Positions 7,158 to 15,867 of a stretch of 64,000 nt of DNA are shown here, in pieces. How positions within the stretch are numbered: the first letter of the stretch is position 1; every line of letters starts with the position of its first letter. Where the stretch lies: the NCBI RefSeq assembly GCF_037963835.1, contig NZ_CP150145.1:4216001-4280000 (forward strand), in the 5' to 3' direction. A model generated the notes under the pieces. The model was not told the origin of the DNA, did not search any database, and saw nothing but the letters and a program-made list of their open reading frames with translations. Source of the DNA: Paenibacillus sp. FSL H8-0332. Its GTDB lineage: Bacteria > Bacillota > Bacilli > Paenibacillales > Paenibacillaceae. A program made the translations under genes and the position numbers.

Positions 7158-8747
7158 TTAATGAGTCTTGAAGGCGGCTGCCGACTGGGCTAAGTCCTCA
7201 GATAACAGAGCCAGAGCCTGGCAGGTAGCTGCCGTCTCCTCAGAAGCCGCTGCAGACTCCTCGCTGGAGGCGGCAATGGATTGAACCGAGCTCATCACCT
7301 CAGCAGCCTGGGCGGATTCCTCTTCGCAGGCCGCAGCAATCTCATTAACCTTAAGCGAAGAATTGTTCACCATACTTATAATTTGTTCAAAAGCCTGGCT
7401 GGTCATCGAAGACTGCTCCACACTCTCCGCTACCGCCCGGACGCTCTGCTTCGTATTCTCCTGCATCACCTTGATGATCTTCGTAATCTCCTTCGTGGCA
7501 TCGCTGCTGCGCTCGGCCAGCTTACGGACCTCATCCGCCACCACCGCGAAGCCTCGGCCTTGTTCTCCGGCACGCGCAGCCTCAATCGCTGCATTCAGGG
7601 CCAGGAGATTGGTCTGCTCGGCAATATCGTCGATGACCTCGATGATATCTCCGATTTTGCTGGAGTCGTCTTCCAGTTGCTTCATCTGCTGATTGACCGT
7701 CTGCATCCCCTGCAGCGAAGTCTCCACCACATATCCGCCTTCCCGGGCTGTGCGTACAGTCTCATTGGAGAGCTCTGCCGCTTCCTCTGCACTGGAGGCC
7801 ACCGAGTCAATCGCCAGCGACAGCTCTTTGAACAGCTCGGTAATATTGGTAGCGGCTGCCGACTGGTTCGTACTGGTCCCGGCAATCTCCTGGGTGCTTG
7901 CTGAGATCTGTTCGGAAGAGGCGGCTACGCTCTGCGAGTTCATCACAATTCCGTTGATCAATTCCTTCAGGTTATCCACCATCCGGTTGAGTGCCGCCGC
8001 CAGCTGTCCTACCTCATCCTTAGTGCTAATATCCGATTGTATCGTCAGGTTGCCATTAGCCACCTCGGTGGTCACATATAGCATCTTCATCAGAGGTCTG
8101 GAGATCGACCTTGCGATCAGATAACCAATGATAATACTGAGGATGACAGCCGCTATGACCACTGATATCGTAAGGGTGAACGCTGAAGAATAGGCTGACT
8201 GTGAATGGTTGTTCGCTTCCTCCGCCAGTTCAACATTCGCCTTGATCAGACCATCCATATTACTGAGCACCTTCTCCCCCTGTACGCCCAGCTTTGTGGT
8301 CAGAAAGGTATTAAATGCCGCTACATCATCCTGACCCGCCAGAACCAGCGCCTCATCAAACATCTTTTCATAGATTTCATATTCTTTGTCAAAAGCAGCC
8401 AGCAGCTCTTGCTCCCGTACTGTAGTCGCAAGCGGCCGGTAGTTTTCCATCTTCTGTACAATATCCTGACGGCCAGACGCAATCTTGTCCCCATAATCGG
8501 CAATCTTGACGGCATCCGTGGTGTTGCTCATATCCCGCGTATAGACCCGGTTAAGCTGATAGCTGATCTCGGCAGCGGACAGATCTCTGACAGAGATCAG
8601 GTTATTGCTGTACATCTCCTTCATATTCTGGTTGCTGCTGCGCAGGGATAAGACCGAGTAGACTCCAAGTCCAGCCAGTATTAAAGAGACAATCAGAAAA
8701 GCAGAGACAATTTTTGTGGCTGTTTTCAAGTTTCCGAACCATTTCAT
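7158..8747 (-). CDS. Methyl-accepting chemotaxis protein (transmembrane)
   Basis: I place the start at the ATG at 8747 (MKWFGNLKTATKIV) because AGGGGGAAG lies just before it; an open frame runs 27 codons further upstream without such a site. The 529-residue protein has a first membrane helix at about 15-36, a four-helix-bundle (4HB_MCP) sensor to about 185, a second helix near 190-212 and a HAMP domain. The cytoplasmic signalling domain has the conserved hairpin tip EQTNLLALNAAIEAARAGEQ. As first gene of the receptor-cheW-cheA operon, it is probably the dedicated receptor for this array. The ligand is unknown. Confidence 0.93.
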   Translation of the reverse strand: MKWFGNLKTATKIVSAFLIVSLILAGLGVYSVLSLRSSNQNMKEMYSNNLISVRDLSAAEISYQLNRVYTRDMSNTTDAVKIADYGDKIASGRQDIVQKMENYRPLATTVREQELLAAFDKEYEIYEKMFDEALVLAGQDDVAAFNTFLTTKLGVQGEKVLSNMDGLIKANVELAEEANNHSQSAYSSAFTLTISVVIAAVILSIIIGYLIARSISRPLMKMLYVTTEVANGNLTIQSDISTKDEVGQLAAALNRMVDNLKELINGIVMNSQSVAASSEQISASTQEIAGTSTNQSAAATNITELFKELSLAIDSVASSAEEAAELSNETVRTAREGGYVVETSLQGMQTVNQQMKQLEDDSSKIGDIIEVIDDIAEQTNLLALNAAIEAARAGEQGRGFAVVADEVRKLAERSSDATKEITKIIKVMQENTKQSVRAVAESVEQSSMTSQAFEQIISMVNNSSLKVNEIAAACEEESAQAAEVMSSVQSIAASSEESAAASEETAATCQALALLSEDLAQSAAAFKTH

Positions 8748-8969
8748 GTGGCTTCCCCCTGTAGTTAACATCTTAGCGTCCTTCTGGTCGGCGTTATTCT
8801 TACACTCCCCCATCAGCCGACGGGACATCTTTAGCTATATTTCGACATTTTATGTGAATATATTAATATCACAATTCTGAATTTGCATATTTATTTCATT
8901 GACTCAAGTGAAATTCTCCCCTTCATCAATACGCACATTCGCCGCTTTACAGCAGCAGCCAGATTCTGC

Positions 8970-8997
8970 TTGACAGAACATAGAATTAAGTTATAAA
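8970..8997 (+). promoter_or_regulatory. Sigma-A promoter of the symporter gene
   Basis: A perfect TTGACA (8970-8975), a 16-base spacer and TATAAA (8992-8997) lie upstream of the gene at 9060, with transcription starting near 9004. The divergent chemoreceptor operon begins at 8747. Confidence 0.8.
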
Positions 8998-9012
8998 TAA
9001 ACATAATTAGCA

Positions 9013-9027
9013 ATGGATTCAATCCAT
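9013..9027. promoter_or_regulatory. Palindromic operator candidate
   Basis: ATGGATT-C-AATCCAT is a perfect 7+1+7 palindrome starting about nine bases downstream of the predicted transcription start. That position suits repressor binding. No regulator gene is adjacent. Confidence 0.5.
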
Positions 9028-9059
9028 CCGTTATTATCCTTAGCGAAAAGAGGCCTGCC

Positions 9060-10397
9060 ATGTCAACAAAAGTACCTGTGGCCGAAAAACTGGTGTTCAC
9101 AGGCGGTCTGCTGGGCCAGAATATGCTGTACAGCTTCATGTCGATGTACATATTGTTCTTCTATACGGATCTGCTGGGGATTCCGGCTACTACAGCCAGT
9201 GTCATTCTAGTGGTGGCGAGCATTGTGGATGCTTGTCTTGACCCGCTTATGGGCATGATTACCGACAAAACACGCTCCAGATGGGGCAAATTTCGGCCTT
9301 ATCTGCTGTTTGCCCCGTTCCTTATCGCGCTGGCGACTATCGTCTGCTTCTGGGACTTCGGCGGATCTCCCATCCTGACACTGGTGATTGCCACCGTATC
9401 CTATCTGCTCTGGGGAATGCTGTACACGGTCTGTGACACACCACTTTGGGCCTTGTCGTCCGTAGTCTCCACCGATCCGGGTGAACGTACCTTATTTGTC
9501 ACTTTAGGCAAAATCGGCGGAACGCTCGGCGCGGTCGTCATCACCGTTGGCGGAATCCAGCTTCTGCTCGCCTTCGGCGGTGAACGGACTACTGAGGCTT
9601 ATCTGTATTCAGCAATCATTATCGGGGTCATTGCGGCGCTGTCGATCTTCCTGACCGGAATGCTCACCAAAGAACGGGTGGTTCCTTCCGCTGAGACCAT
9701 TTCGTTCCGCCACAACCTGCAGACGGTGTACAAAAACAAGCCGCTGCTTACCCTGCTCGCCTCGCTGCTGATTATCAATCTGGTGAACGGCATCAGGCAG
9801 AGCATTCAGCTCTATTATGTGGTCTATGTCTGGGGGGATGCGGGGTATGCCACACAGGTCGGAATCGCCCTGGTGGTCGGTATGCTGCTGGGGATGATCG
9901 CTACGCCGCCGCTGTTGCGCCGCTTTTCCAAGAAGAAGGTGTTCATTGTCTCCTGCATCCTGGGAAGCATCGCCTGTATCCTGCCTTACCTGCTGGGTGA
10001 CCATAACGTGCTGAATACGCTGGTGTTCTTCGCGGTCAGCTTCTTCTTCTCCGGCATGACTACCATTGTAAGTACTTCGATGCTGCTCGATACGATTGAT
10101 TATTCGGAATGGAAGCTGGGCTTCCGGGGCGAGGGCATTGTGTTCTCCACGAACACCTTCATTACCAAGTTCAGCGGAGCAGTGTCGCGGATGATTATCG
10201 GAGCCAGTCTCGGCCTGCTCAGCTACGTGGAGAATCAGCCGGCTACGCCGAGACTCCAGCACGGCCTTAGCTTCGTGATGTTCCTGCTGCCCGCACTCTG
10301 CTTCCTGGCCGCTATTCTGCCGATTCTCTTCTATAATATAACGGAGAAGCAGCGGGTGCAGATCCTGAGCGATCTGAATCACAGCCGGTCATTGTAG
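9060..10397 (+). CDS. GPH-family sugar:cation symporter (MelB/XynP type)
   Basis: The 445-residue protein has about 12 membrane helices. It shows the glycoside-pentoside-hexuronide signature after helix 2, DPLMGMITDKTRSRWGKFRP, including the acidic residues that coordinate the coupling cation, and DTPLWALSSV in the first half. Family members import glycosides or oligosaccharides with Na+ or H+. AAGAGG precedes the ATG and a perfect -35 promoter drives it. The next gene on the strand is a PIG-L deacetylase 370 bases on, separated by a repeat element. A role in uptake of an acetylated sugar is possible but only inferred. Confidence 0.9.
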   Translation: MSTKVPVAEKLVFTGGLLGQNMLYSFMSMYILFFYTDLLGIPATTASVILVVASIVDACLDPLMGMITDKTRSRWGKFRPYLLFAPFLIALATIVCFWDFGGSPILTLVIATVSYLLWGMLYTVCDTPLWALSSVVSTDPGERTLFVTLGKIGGTLGAVVITVGGIQLLLAFGGERTTEAYLYSAIIIGVIAALSIFLTGMLTKERVVPSAETISFRHNLQTVYKNKPLLTLLASLLIINLVNGIRQSIQLYYVVYVWGDAGYATQVGIALVVGMLLGMIATPPLLRRFSKKKVFIVSCILGSIACILPYLLGDHNVLNTLVFFAVSFFFSGMTTIVSTSMLLDTIDYSEWKLGFRGEGIVFSTNTFITKFSGAVSRMIIGASLGLLSYVENQPATPRLQHGLSFVMFLLPALCFLAAILPILFYNITEKQRVQILSDLNHSRSL

Positions 10398-10494
10398 AGG
10401 CTAGCGGGAGGATGGTAGCGGATGGAGGAGAGATGATGGGGGGGAGATGCTTTTCCCTGATTGAATCGTTCATGGTCAGGGGGCGGCTGGGTGT

Positions 10495-10625
10495 AACGGA
10501 CTCAGTTGCGCTTATTTCTGCCAAAAGCTACGATTGGAGCAAGTTACGGACTCCACGGCCATTATTGCCGGATTTTCCGCGCCGTAACCTTGATTATAGA
10601 GCAAATAAGGGCGACTCAGTCCGCA
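10495..10625. repeat. Short palindromic intergenic element, copy B
   Basis: The left end AACGGACTCAGTTGCGCTTA and the reverse complement of the right end (TGCGGACTGAGTCGCCCTTA) agree at 18 of the first 23 positions. An internal hairpin GTTACGG/CCGTAAC encloses GGC/GCC. A further right-end-like copy (AATAACGACTC...GTCCGT) follows at about 10652-10674. It fills most of the 371-base gap between symporter and deacetylase genes and is related to the element at 1199-1279. Confidence 0.6.
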
Positions 10626-10768
10626 AAGCAACGAAATAAGCTATCTTTTTGTAAATAACGACTCTCCTGTCCGTAAGGAGCAGGCCTGGTTGAGTAATTT
10701 CTCTTCATCTAACCTTGAGAGGGACAAACTGTACCCTTACCACAGATTAATAAGGAGGTATTTGGAAT

Positions 10769-11524
10769 ATGGATGTATCGACAATAGCAGCACTGATGGC
10801 GCCGCCCGACCTATCAGACTGCCGCAAGCTGTTATGTATTCAGCCGCACCCGGACGACAATGAGGTGGGTCTCGGCGGTACTATCGCCTCCTTCGCGGAG
10901 AAGGGGTGCGAGATACATTATTTAACGATCACGAACGGGGATTTGGGCGCGGTGAACGAGCAGGTGTCTTCCGCCGAGATCGCAGCGATCCGTGCACGTG
11001 AACTGGAAGCTGCCGGACGGTCGCTGGGAGCCACGGTGTTCCACCAACTGGACCATGGAGATGGTACACTGGAGCATATTCCGGCGCTGGCGGGAGAGAT
11101 TGCTGAGGTCATCCGTACTGTGCGGCCGGATGTGATCTTCTGCCCTGATCCGTGGCTGAGCTATGAAGCGCATTATGATCATATCGTCACAGGCAGAGCC
11201 GCCGCCCAGGCGCTTCTGTCGTCCGGTCTCCCCCTCTATCCGAGGGGGACAAGCACCCGCCCCTGGCAGCCACAGGCGATTGGGTTCTACTTCACCTCCG
11301 AGCCGAACACGGTAATAGACATTACCGCCCACTTCGAGCAGAAGTTCGAGGCTATGGCTCTGCACCGCAGCCAATTCAACGAGGAGATTCTGGCCATGTA
11401 CCGGATCTATTTCCGCGAGCAAGGCCGTCAGCTTGCCGAAGGCAGGGGCTTCGAGCTGGGGGAAGGCCTGAAGGTGTTGTCACCGCTGCACCTGCACTGC
11501 TTTGTGGATGCACGGCGGATTTGA
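10769..11524 (+). CDS. PIG-L family N-acetyl deacetylase (LmbE-like)
   Basis: The 251-residue zinc-dependent deacetylase has the hallmark metal-binding motif PHPDD (QPHPDDNEVGLGG, near residue 27) and the second motif AHYDH at about 136, supplying the third zinc ligand. The family removes acetyl groups from GlcNAc-containing small molecules, including bacillithiol and mycothiol precursors and glycolipids. A strong TAAGGAGG site precedes the ATG. The BshB enzyme of bacillithiol synthesis is a relative, but no other bacillithiol gene is adjacent. The neighbouring symporter suggests a catabolic role instead. The exact substrate is unknown. Confidence 0.88.
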   Translation: MDVSTIAALMAPPDLSDCRKLLCIQPHPDDNEVGLGGTIASFAEKGCEIHYLTITNGDLGAVNEQVSSAEIAAIRARELEAAGRSLGATVFHQLDHGDGTLEHIPALAGEIAEVIRTVRPDVIFCPDPWLSYEAHYDHIVTGRAAAQALLSSGLPLYPRGTSTRPWQPQAIGFYFTSEPNTVIDITAHFEQKFEAMALHRSQFNEEILAMYRIYFREQGRQLAEGRGFELGEGLKVLSPLHLHCFVDARRI

Positions 11525-11543
11525 GGCTTTCCCATGTAATGCA

Positions 11544-11587
11544 AAAGAGCAGCAATCACCCATCAATAGGGAGATGTGCTGCTCTTT
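11544..11587. terminator. Bidirectional terminator
   Basis: AAAGAGCAGCA (11544-11554) pairs perfectly with TGCTGCTCTTT (11577-11587), with an inner CCC/GGG step. It sits between two convergent genes and can end both. Confidence 0.85.
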
Positions 11588-11588
11588 G

Positions 11589-12419
11589 TTAAGCGGGAAG
11601 CTCGGACAAACGGTAGTAGGGTATGTTCAATAGCGGCTTGAAGCCCAGCTTCTGCGCAAGTCTGTAAGAGCCCACATTCTCCAGACGGCAGCCCCATACC
11701 GGCTCCAGTCCCTGCTCCAGACAGTAATCGATTAACTTACAGCACACTGAGAAGGCAAAATGCTTTCCCCGGTGCCCCGGTGCCGATTCAATTCCAATCT
11801 CCAGCTGATCCGTTGTCCGGTAAGCCGAGAATGCACTGGAGGCCTGCTCTCCCTCCCACAATAAAGTGTATCCTTTGCCTGAAGCCAGGAAGTGCTCCGC
11901 GTCACGCCAGAAATACCGGGGAATGACCGCACCCTCCTGCTCGCCGAATCCTTCACCGTTCATCTGGACAATCTCCGCATCCTGCCGGAACCCTTGCGCC
12001 TTCGCACGGTTATAGACCTCCGGGTCGAACGTGAAATTCACCCGGGTCTGTATGTACATTCTGCGTGAATCCTCCGCATCAAGCCGTGCATTATGCTCAG
12101 TAAGCATAGCTTCAATCAGCGAGTCCCAGCCCCCTGCGGGATCAGCCTGCAGCCATTCTGCTGAATGCCGGTGCCCCGTCTTGTTCGTAATATAGTCAGC
12201 TAAGCTGCGGTTAAACTCCTCATTGCCCGAATCCCCATAGACCAGCGACATCCCGTATTCATGAGCCACATAGAAGCTGCGGGGGTTATGTACAGAATCC
12301 ACATACACACTGCCTGTCGTCTGCCCGCTCAGAACTCCTTCAGCGAACAGCGTGTTGATCTTGACTTCCTTTAACAGCGGCCAGGCAAGGGCGTAATCCC
12401 GGCTGTCTAGCTTCAGCAT
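11589..12419 (-). CDS. GNAT family N-acetyltransferase
   Basis: I place the start at the ATG at 12419 (MLKLDSRDYALAW), because GGAGGAGAGGAG lies immediately before it; an upstream in-frame ATG at 12440 overlaps that site. The 276-residue protein resembles the two-domain GNAT_acetyltran group. Its C-terminal half contains the acetyl-CoA pyrophosphate-loop region APGHRGKHFAFSVCCKLIDY and the later strand WGCRLENVGSYRLAQKLGF. The N-terminal half resembles a degenerate second GNAT fold. Substrate unknown. It is divergent from the asparaginase gene. Confidence 0.85.
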   Translation of the reverse strand: MLKLDSRDYALAWPLLKEVKINTLFAEGVLSGQTTGSVYVDSVHNPRSFYVAHEYGMSLVYGDSGNEEFNRSLADYITNKTGHRHSAEWLQADPAGGWDSLIEAMLTEHNARLDAEDSRRMYIQTRVNFTFDPEVYNRAKAQGFRQDAEIVQMNGEGFGEQEGAVIPRYFWRDAEHFLASGKGYTLLWEGEQASSAFSAYRTTDQLEIGIESAPGHRGKHFAFSVCCKLIDYCLEQGLEPVWGCRLENVGSYRLAQKLGFKPLLNIPYYRLSELPA

Positions 12420-12494
12420 GTTTATCTCCTCTCCTCCCATTATATATTTTCTACTTATTATACCTTACTATGTCACCCATAGAGGAATGAATGT

Positions 12495-12523
12495 TATAAT
12501 ACACTCATTGTCATGCGAATGAC
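12495..12523 (+). promoter_or_regulatory. -10 box and palindrome upstream of asparaginase gene
   Basis: TATAAT at 12495-12500 is followed by the palindrome GTCAT-GCGA-ATGAC (12510-12523), centred on or just after the expected transcription start. The -35 region is weak (TGTCAC, 18-base spacer), which fits a regulated promoter. Confidence 0.45.
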
Positions 12524-12557
12524 TTGAATCCTGGCTCAACCTGAAAGGAAACGACCT

Positions 12558-13595
12558 ATGATTAATACTATTCCCGAAGTGAATTTCAGTGCTTCCCCTT
12601 ACTATAATCCCGGCCTCAAAAATGTAGTCATCCTCGCCACCGGCGGTACCATTGCCGGCAGCGGCGAAGCTCATAAAACCTTGAATTACGAGCCCGGCGC
12701 CCTGCCCGTGCAGGATCTGCTGGATAGTGTACCGCACCTGGAACGGCTGGCGAATTGCGCCGGGGTACAGGTCAGTAATCTGTGCAGCGCCGATATTACC
12801 AGCGAACACTGGCTTACCCTGGCAACGTACATTAACACGCTTGCCCTACGGGAGGATGTGCACGGATTCGTCATCACCCACGGCACCGACACCCTCGATG
12901 AGACGTCTTACTTCCTGAACCTGGTGATTAAGACCGACAAGCCGGTAATCATTACCGGATCTATGCGCCCGGCTACCGCAATCAGTGCCGATGGACCCCT
13001 GAATCTGTATCAGTCCGTAGCACTGGCGGCGAATCCCGAGGCTTCCGGCCAAGGCGTGATGGTTGTGTTTGCTGAGGGCATCTATAGCGGGCGGGATGTA
13101 CAAAAGGTGAACACCTTCAAGGCCAACGCCTTCGATGAGCGCGATTTCGGCTGCCTGGGATATATGCGTGACAGCCATGCCTTCTTCTATACGCGCACCT
13201 TGAAGCGGCATACCACCGCAACCCAGTTCGATGTATCTGTTATGCAGGAGCTGCCGGAAGTATCCGTAGCTTATTTCCATGTGGATGCCAATCCCGGGAT
13301 TCTGGATTATCTGGCCACGATCTCCAAGGGGATTGTGATTGCCGGTGCAGGCGGAGGCATCTACAGCAAGCCGTGGATTGATAAAGTCGGCGAGCTGAAG
13401 AATAATAATATCCCTGTTGTCCGCTGCTCGCGGATTTCCAGCGGAATTACACTCAAGGATTCCTACATTGATTTGTCCGCCAATTCCATTCCGTGCAACA
13501 GCCTGGTCCCGCAAAAAGCCAGAATCCTGCTCTCCCTGGCTCTGACGCAAACCACCGGCTACGATGAAATAGCCGCAATGTTCAACGAATATTAA
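12558..13595 (+). CDS. L-asparaginase (type II-like)
   Basis: The 345-residue enzyme hydrolyses asparagine to aspartate and ammonia. Both catalytic signatures are present: VVILATGGTIAGSG near residue 28 with the nucleophile threonine, and FVITHGTDTLDET near 110 with the second catalytic threonine-aspartate pair and the downstream lysine (VIKTDKP). Length fits the family. It has no clear signal peptide, so it is probably cytoplasmic despite the type II-like GGTIAG sequence. AAAGGA precedes the ATG. The gene ends against a convergent histidine kinase gene, overlapping it by 4 bases. Confidence 0.92.
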   Translation: MINTIPEVNFSASPYYNPGLKNVVILATGGTIAGSGEAHKTLNYEPGALPVQDLLDSVPHLERLANCAGVQVSNLCSADITSEHWLTLATYINTLALREDVHGFVITHGTDTLDETSYFLNLVIKTDKPVIITGSMRPATAISADGPLNLYQSVALAANPEASGQGVMVVFAEGIYSGRDVQKVNTFKANAFDERDFGCLGYMRDSHAFFYTRTLKRHTTATQFDVSVMQELPEVSVAYFHVDANPGILDYLATISKGIVIAGAGGGIYSKPWIDKVGELKNNNIPVVRCSRISSGITLKDSYIDLSANSIPCNSLVPQKARILLSLALTQTTGYDEIAAMFNEY

Positions 13596-15007
13596 ACGTT
13601 ACCCGCAGATGGTGGGAACTCAAAGGTGAAGACTGCGCCGCCCTCCGGACGGTTCCGGGCACTAAGCTCTCCGCCGCAGCGTTCCACAATAGCACGTGCG
13701 ATGGCGAGTCCCAGCCCGGATTCGCCATTTTTCCCTTTGACGAACCTGTGAAACAGACTGGACAGCAGCTCCTGCGCAATACCCGGACCATCGTCAGCAA
13801 CCGTTAATGTAATCCTTCCCCTGCTTGTATGCACCTCTACATCAATACGCTTCTCGGCATAACGGGCCGCATTGGATAATACGTTCAGCAGAGCTTGCAG
13901 CAGCTTATCCCGGTCCGCTCTTACCATCCCCCCATGGTCCCCGGAGACTGCCGGATGTAGCGACAGCAGCTTCCTTGCCGCCAGTAGCGGATTGACCCGC
14001 TCCACCGCCTCGCTCAGCAGCTCCTCCAGATCCGTATCCTCAGCCTGGTAAATATCCTCTTCACTGTCCAGCTTCGCCAGAAGGGTCATTTCGCTGACCA
14101 GATCACGTAAACGCCCGCTTTCACTCAGAATAATATCCAGTCCTTTACGGACGCCCTCTCCTTCAAATATCCCGTCCCTAATGCCCTCCGCATAACCGGC
14201 TATCGACATCAGCGGAGACTTCAGCTCATGCGAGGCATTCTGGAAAAACTGCTTCTGCACCCGGTTGAACCGGTGCAGCTCACCGGCCATCTCGTATACC
14301 GCCCTGGCGACAGAACCGATTTCACCTCCCGCCCGGATCAGATTCACCTCGGCAAACCGGCGGCTTTTCACTTTGTGGAGCTCCTGACGCAGGCTGATCA
14401 GCGGATCAATCAGCTTCCGCGTAATGAACAGGCTGAACAGGAGCATCGCTGCCGCTCCCGCAGCAAAGACAAGGATCAGCCGCTTCAGCAGCGACTGCTC
14501 GATGACCTTGATTCTGCTGACAGGCGTTAGCAGGGTGAGTTTGCCTTGGGGGAGCGTGTTGACTTGCACCAGATAACGCGGATCATTGCCGTCCCATAAG
14601 CTCTGCAGGCTCCCCTGCTCTATAGCTGTGATATCCACTGTTACTCCGGACTGCACGGGCAGGGCCGGGATACTTCCCGAGACCACATTCCCCTGCTGGT
14701 CGCTCACGATGGCCTGTACTCCGCTGTAGAGCGTAGGATATGGAGCCGTAAGCGGCTCGCTTTTTCCCACTGTGAATGCCCCTCCTTCCGTGAATGGAGC
14801 CCGCTGCAGACTCGCTGTAAGGGAAGCGCCAAGCGTCCTTAATCCCTCTTGCTCCTTGCCAATGAAATGGTCCATCAGCACATAATGGATCATCACTCCC
14901 GTGATAGACAGGACCAGCAGCAGAGACAGCCCAAAAGCAAAGTTGATCTGATGCACCAGCTTCAGCTTTTTCATCCGCTGGTTTAGCCTTTCCGCCATAC
15001 TCTTCAT
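13592..15007 (-). CDS. Two-component sensor histidine kinase
   Basis: The 471-residue membrane kinase has a first membrane helix at about 17-48, an extracytoplasmic sensor of roughly 115 residues, a second helix near 167-195 (LILVFAAGAAAMLLFSLFI) and a HAMP domain. HisKA carries the phospho-accepting histidine in NASHELKSPLMSIAGYAEG. The ATP-binding domain has N box NVLSNAARYAE, DDGPGIA and GLGLAIARAI. It overlaps the response regulator gene by the ATGA junction, so the pair is translationally coupled. The divergent secreted protein gene at 15868 is a plausible target or sensor partner. The signal is unknown. Confidence 0.93.
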   Translation of the reverse strand: MKSMAERLNQRMKKLKLVHQINFAFGLSLLLVLSITGVMIHYVLMDHFIGKEQEGLRTLGASLTASLQRAPFTEGGAFTVGKSEPLTAPYPTLYSGVQAIVSDQQGNVVSGSIPALPVQSGVTVDITAIEQGSLQSLWDGNDPRYLVQVNTLPQGKLTLLTPVSRIKVIEQSLLKRLILVFAAGAAAMLLFSLFITRKLIDPLISLRQELHKVKSRRFAEVNLIRAGGEIGSVARAVYEMAGELHRFNRVQKQFFQNASHELKSPLMSIAGYAEGIRDGIFEGEGVRKGLDIILSESGRLRDLVSEMTLLAKLDSEEDIYQAEDTDLEELLSEAVERVNPLLAARKLLSLHPAVSGDHGGMVRADRDKLLQALLNVLSNAARYAEKRIDVEVHTSRGRITLTVADDGPGIAQELLSSLFHRFVKGKNGESGLGLAIARAIVERCGGELSARNRPEGGAVFTFEFPPSAGNV

Positions 15008-15711
15008 TTCTGCACCTCTCTCATACGGTAGCCGTGTCCCCAGACCGATTCCAGCGGCAGGCCGTCCATTTTTTTGCGGATGCGCTTGATCAGATGGTCG
15101 ACAGCGCGGTCGCTGCCGAAATAATCCTCTCCCCAGACATGGCCCAGCAGCTCTTCGCGCGTAAAGGCCCGGTTCGGACTTCCCGCAAAGACCATCAGCA
15201 TCAGGAACTCCTTGCTGGTCAGCTCCACTTCAGCTCCCCGCCAGAAGGATCTTCTCTCCTCAGGATGCAGCAGCAGACTGCCCAGCTCTATCCCTGTATG
15301 CACAGCAGGCAGAACAGCAGCAGACTGGGAGGGGTGAAGACGTTCCCACCTTTTCAACTGGCGGTTGATCCGGGCTACCAGCTCACGGGGACTGAAGGGC
15401 TTGACCAGATAATCGTCGCTCCCAAGCTCCAGACCCAGGATTTTATCCACTTCACTATCTTTAGCAGAGATCATAATGATCGGCACCTCCGCTTCATCAC
15501 GGATACGCCTGCACAGCTCATAGCCGTCCATTCCCGGAAGCATAATATCGAGCACCCACATGCCGGGAGGATCATTCTTCCATAAATCCCACGCCTCTTC
15601 GGCACTTCCAAGGCCAATCGTCCGGTAATTCTCTTTATGTAAATAAGCTTCCACCAGATTGCGTATATTCTCGTCATCGTCCACAACGGCAATGACCGTT
15701 TGATTGTTCAT
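15004..15711 (-). CDS. OmpR/PhoB-type response regulator
   Basis: I choose the ATG at 15711 (MNNQTVIAVVDDDENIR), which follows GGAGGGTACCTCG; the longer frame upstream encodes a non-homologous tail. The 235-residue protein has a receiver domain with acidic residues VVDDD, phospho-acceptor aspartate in LDIMLPGMDGYELC, and lysine in YLVKPFSPRELVARI. A C-terminal winged helix follows (ELTSKEFLMLMVFAGSPNRAFTREELLGHVWG, then RAVDHLIKRIRKKM). It is the first gene of the pair with the kinase at 13592. Confidence 0.94.
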   Translation of the reverse strand: MNNQTVIAVVDDDENIRNLVEAYLHKENYRTIGLGSAEEAWDLWKNDPPGMWVLDIMLPGMDGYELCRRIRDEAEVPIIMISAKDSEVDKILGLELGSDDYLVKPFSPRELVARINRQLKRWERLHPSQSAAVLPAVHTGIELGSLLLHPEERRSFWRGAEVELTSKEFLMLMVFAGSPNRAFTREELLGHVWGEDYFGSDRAVDHLIKRIRKKMDGLPLESVWGHGYRMREVQK

Positions 15712-15867
15712 CGAGGTACCCTCCGTGATTTTCTCTTCACCATTATAGCAAGCGGCAGAGCGGGATAGGACTCTGCCATTGTTTTTCCACATTGCTGACC
15801 CTCTCCTGCCACAGAAGCCCGCTATAGTGAGAGCTGTAAGACAAACCACCTGAAGGAGTGTTCGTAT

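Noticed and set aside
8829..8900. Sigma-D-like promoter (TTAA / GTCGAAAT, minus strand) for the chemoreceptor operon
   Set aside because: The match to the sigma-D consensus is too weak to claim.
10412..10639. Open frame across the palindromic repeat
   Set aside because: It translates the repeat element itself and has no supporting signal.
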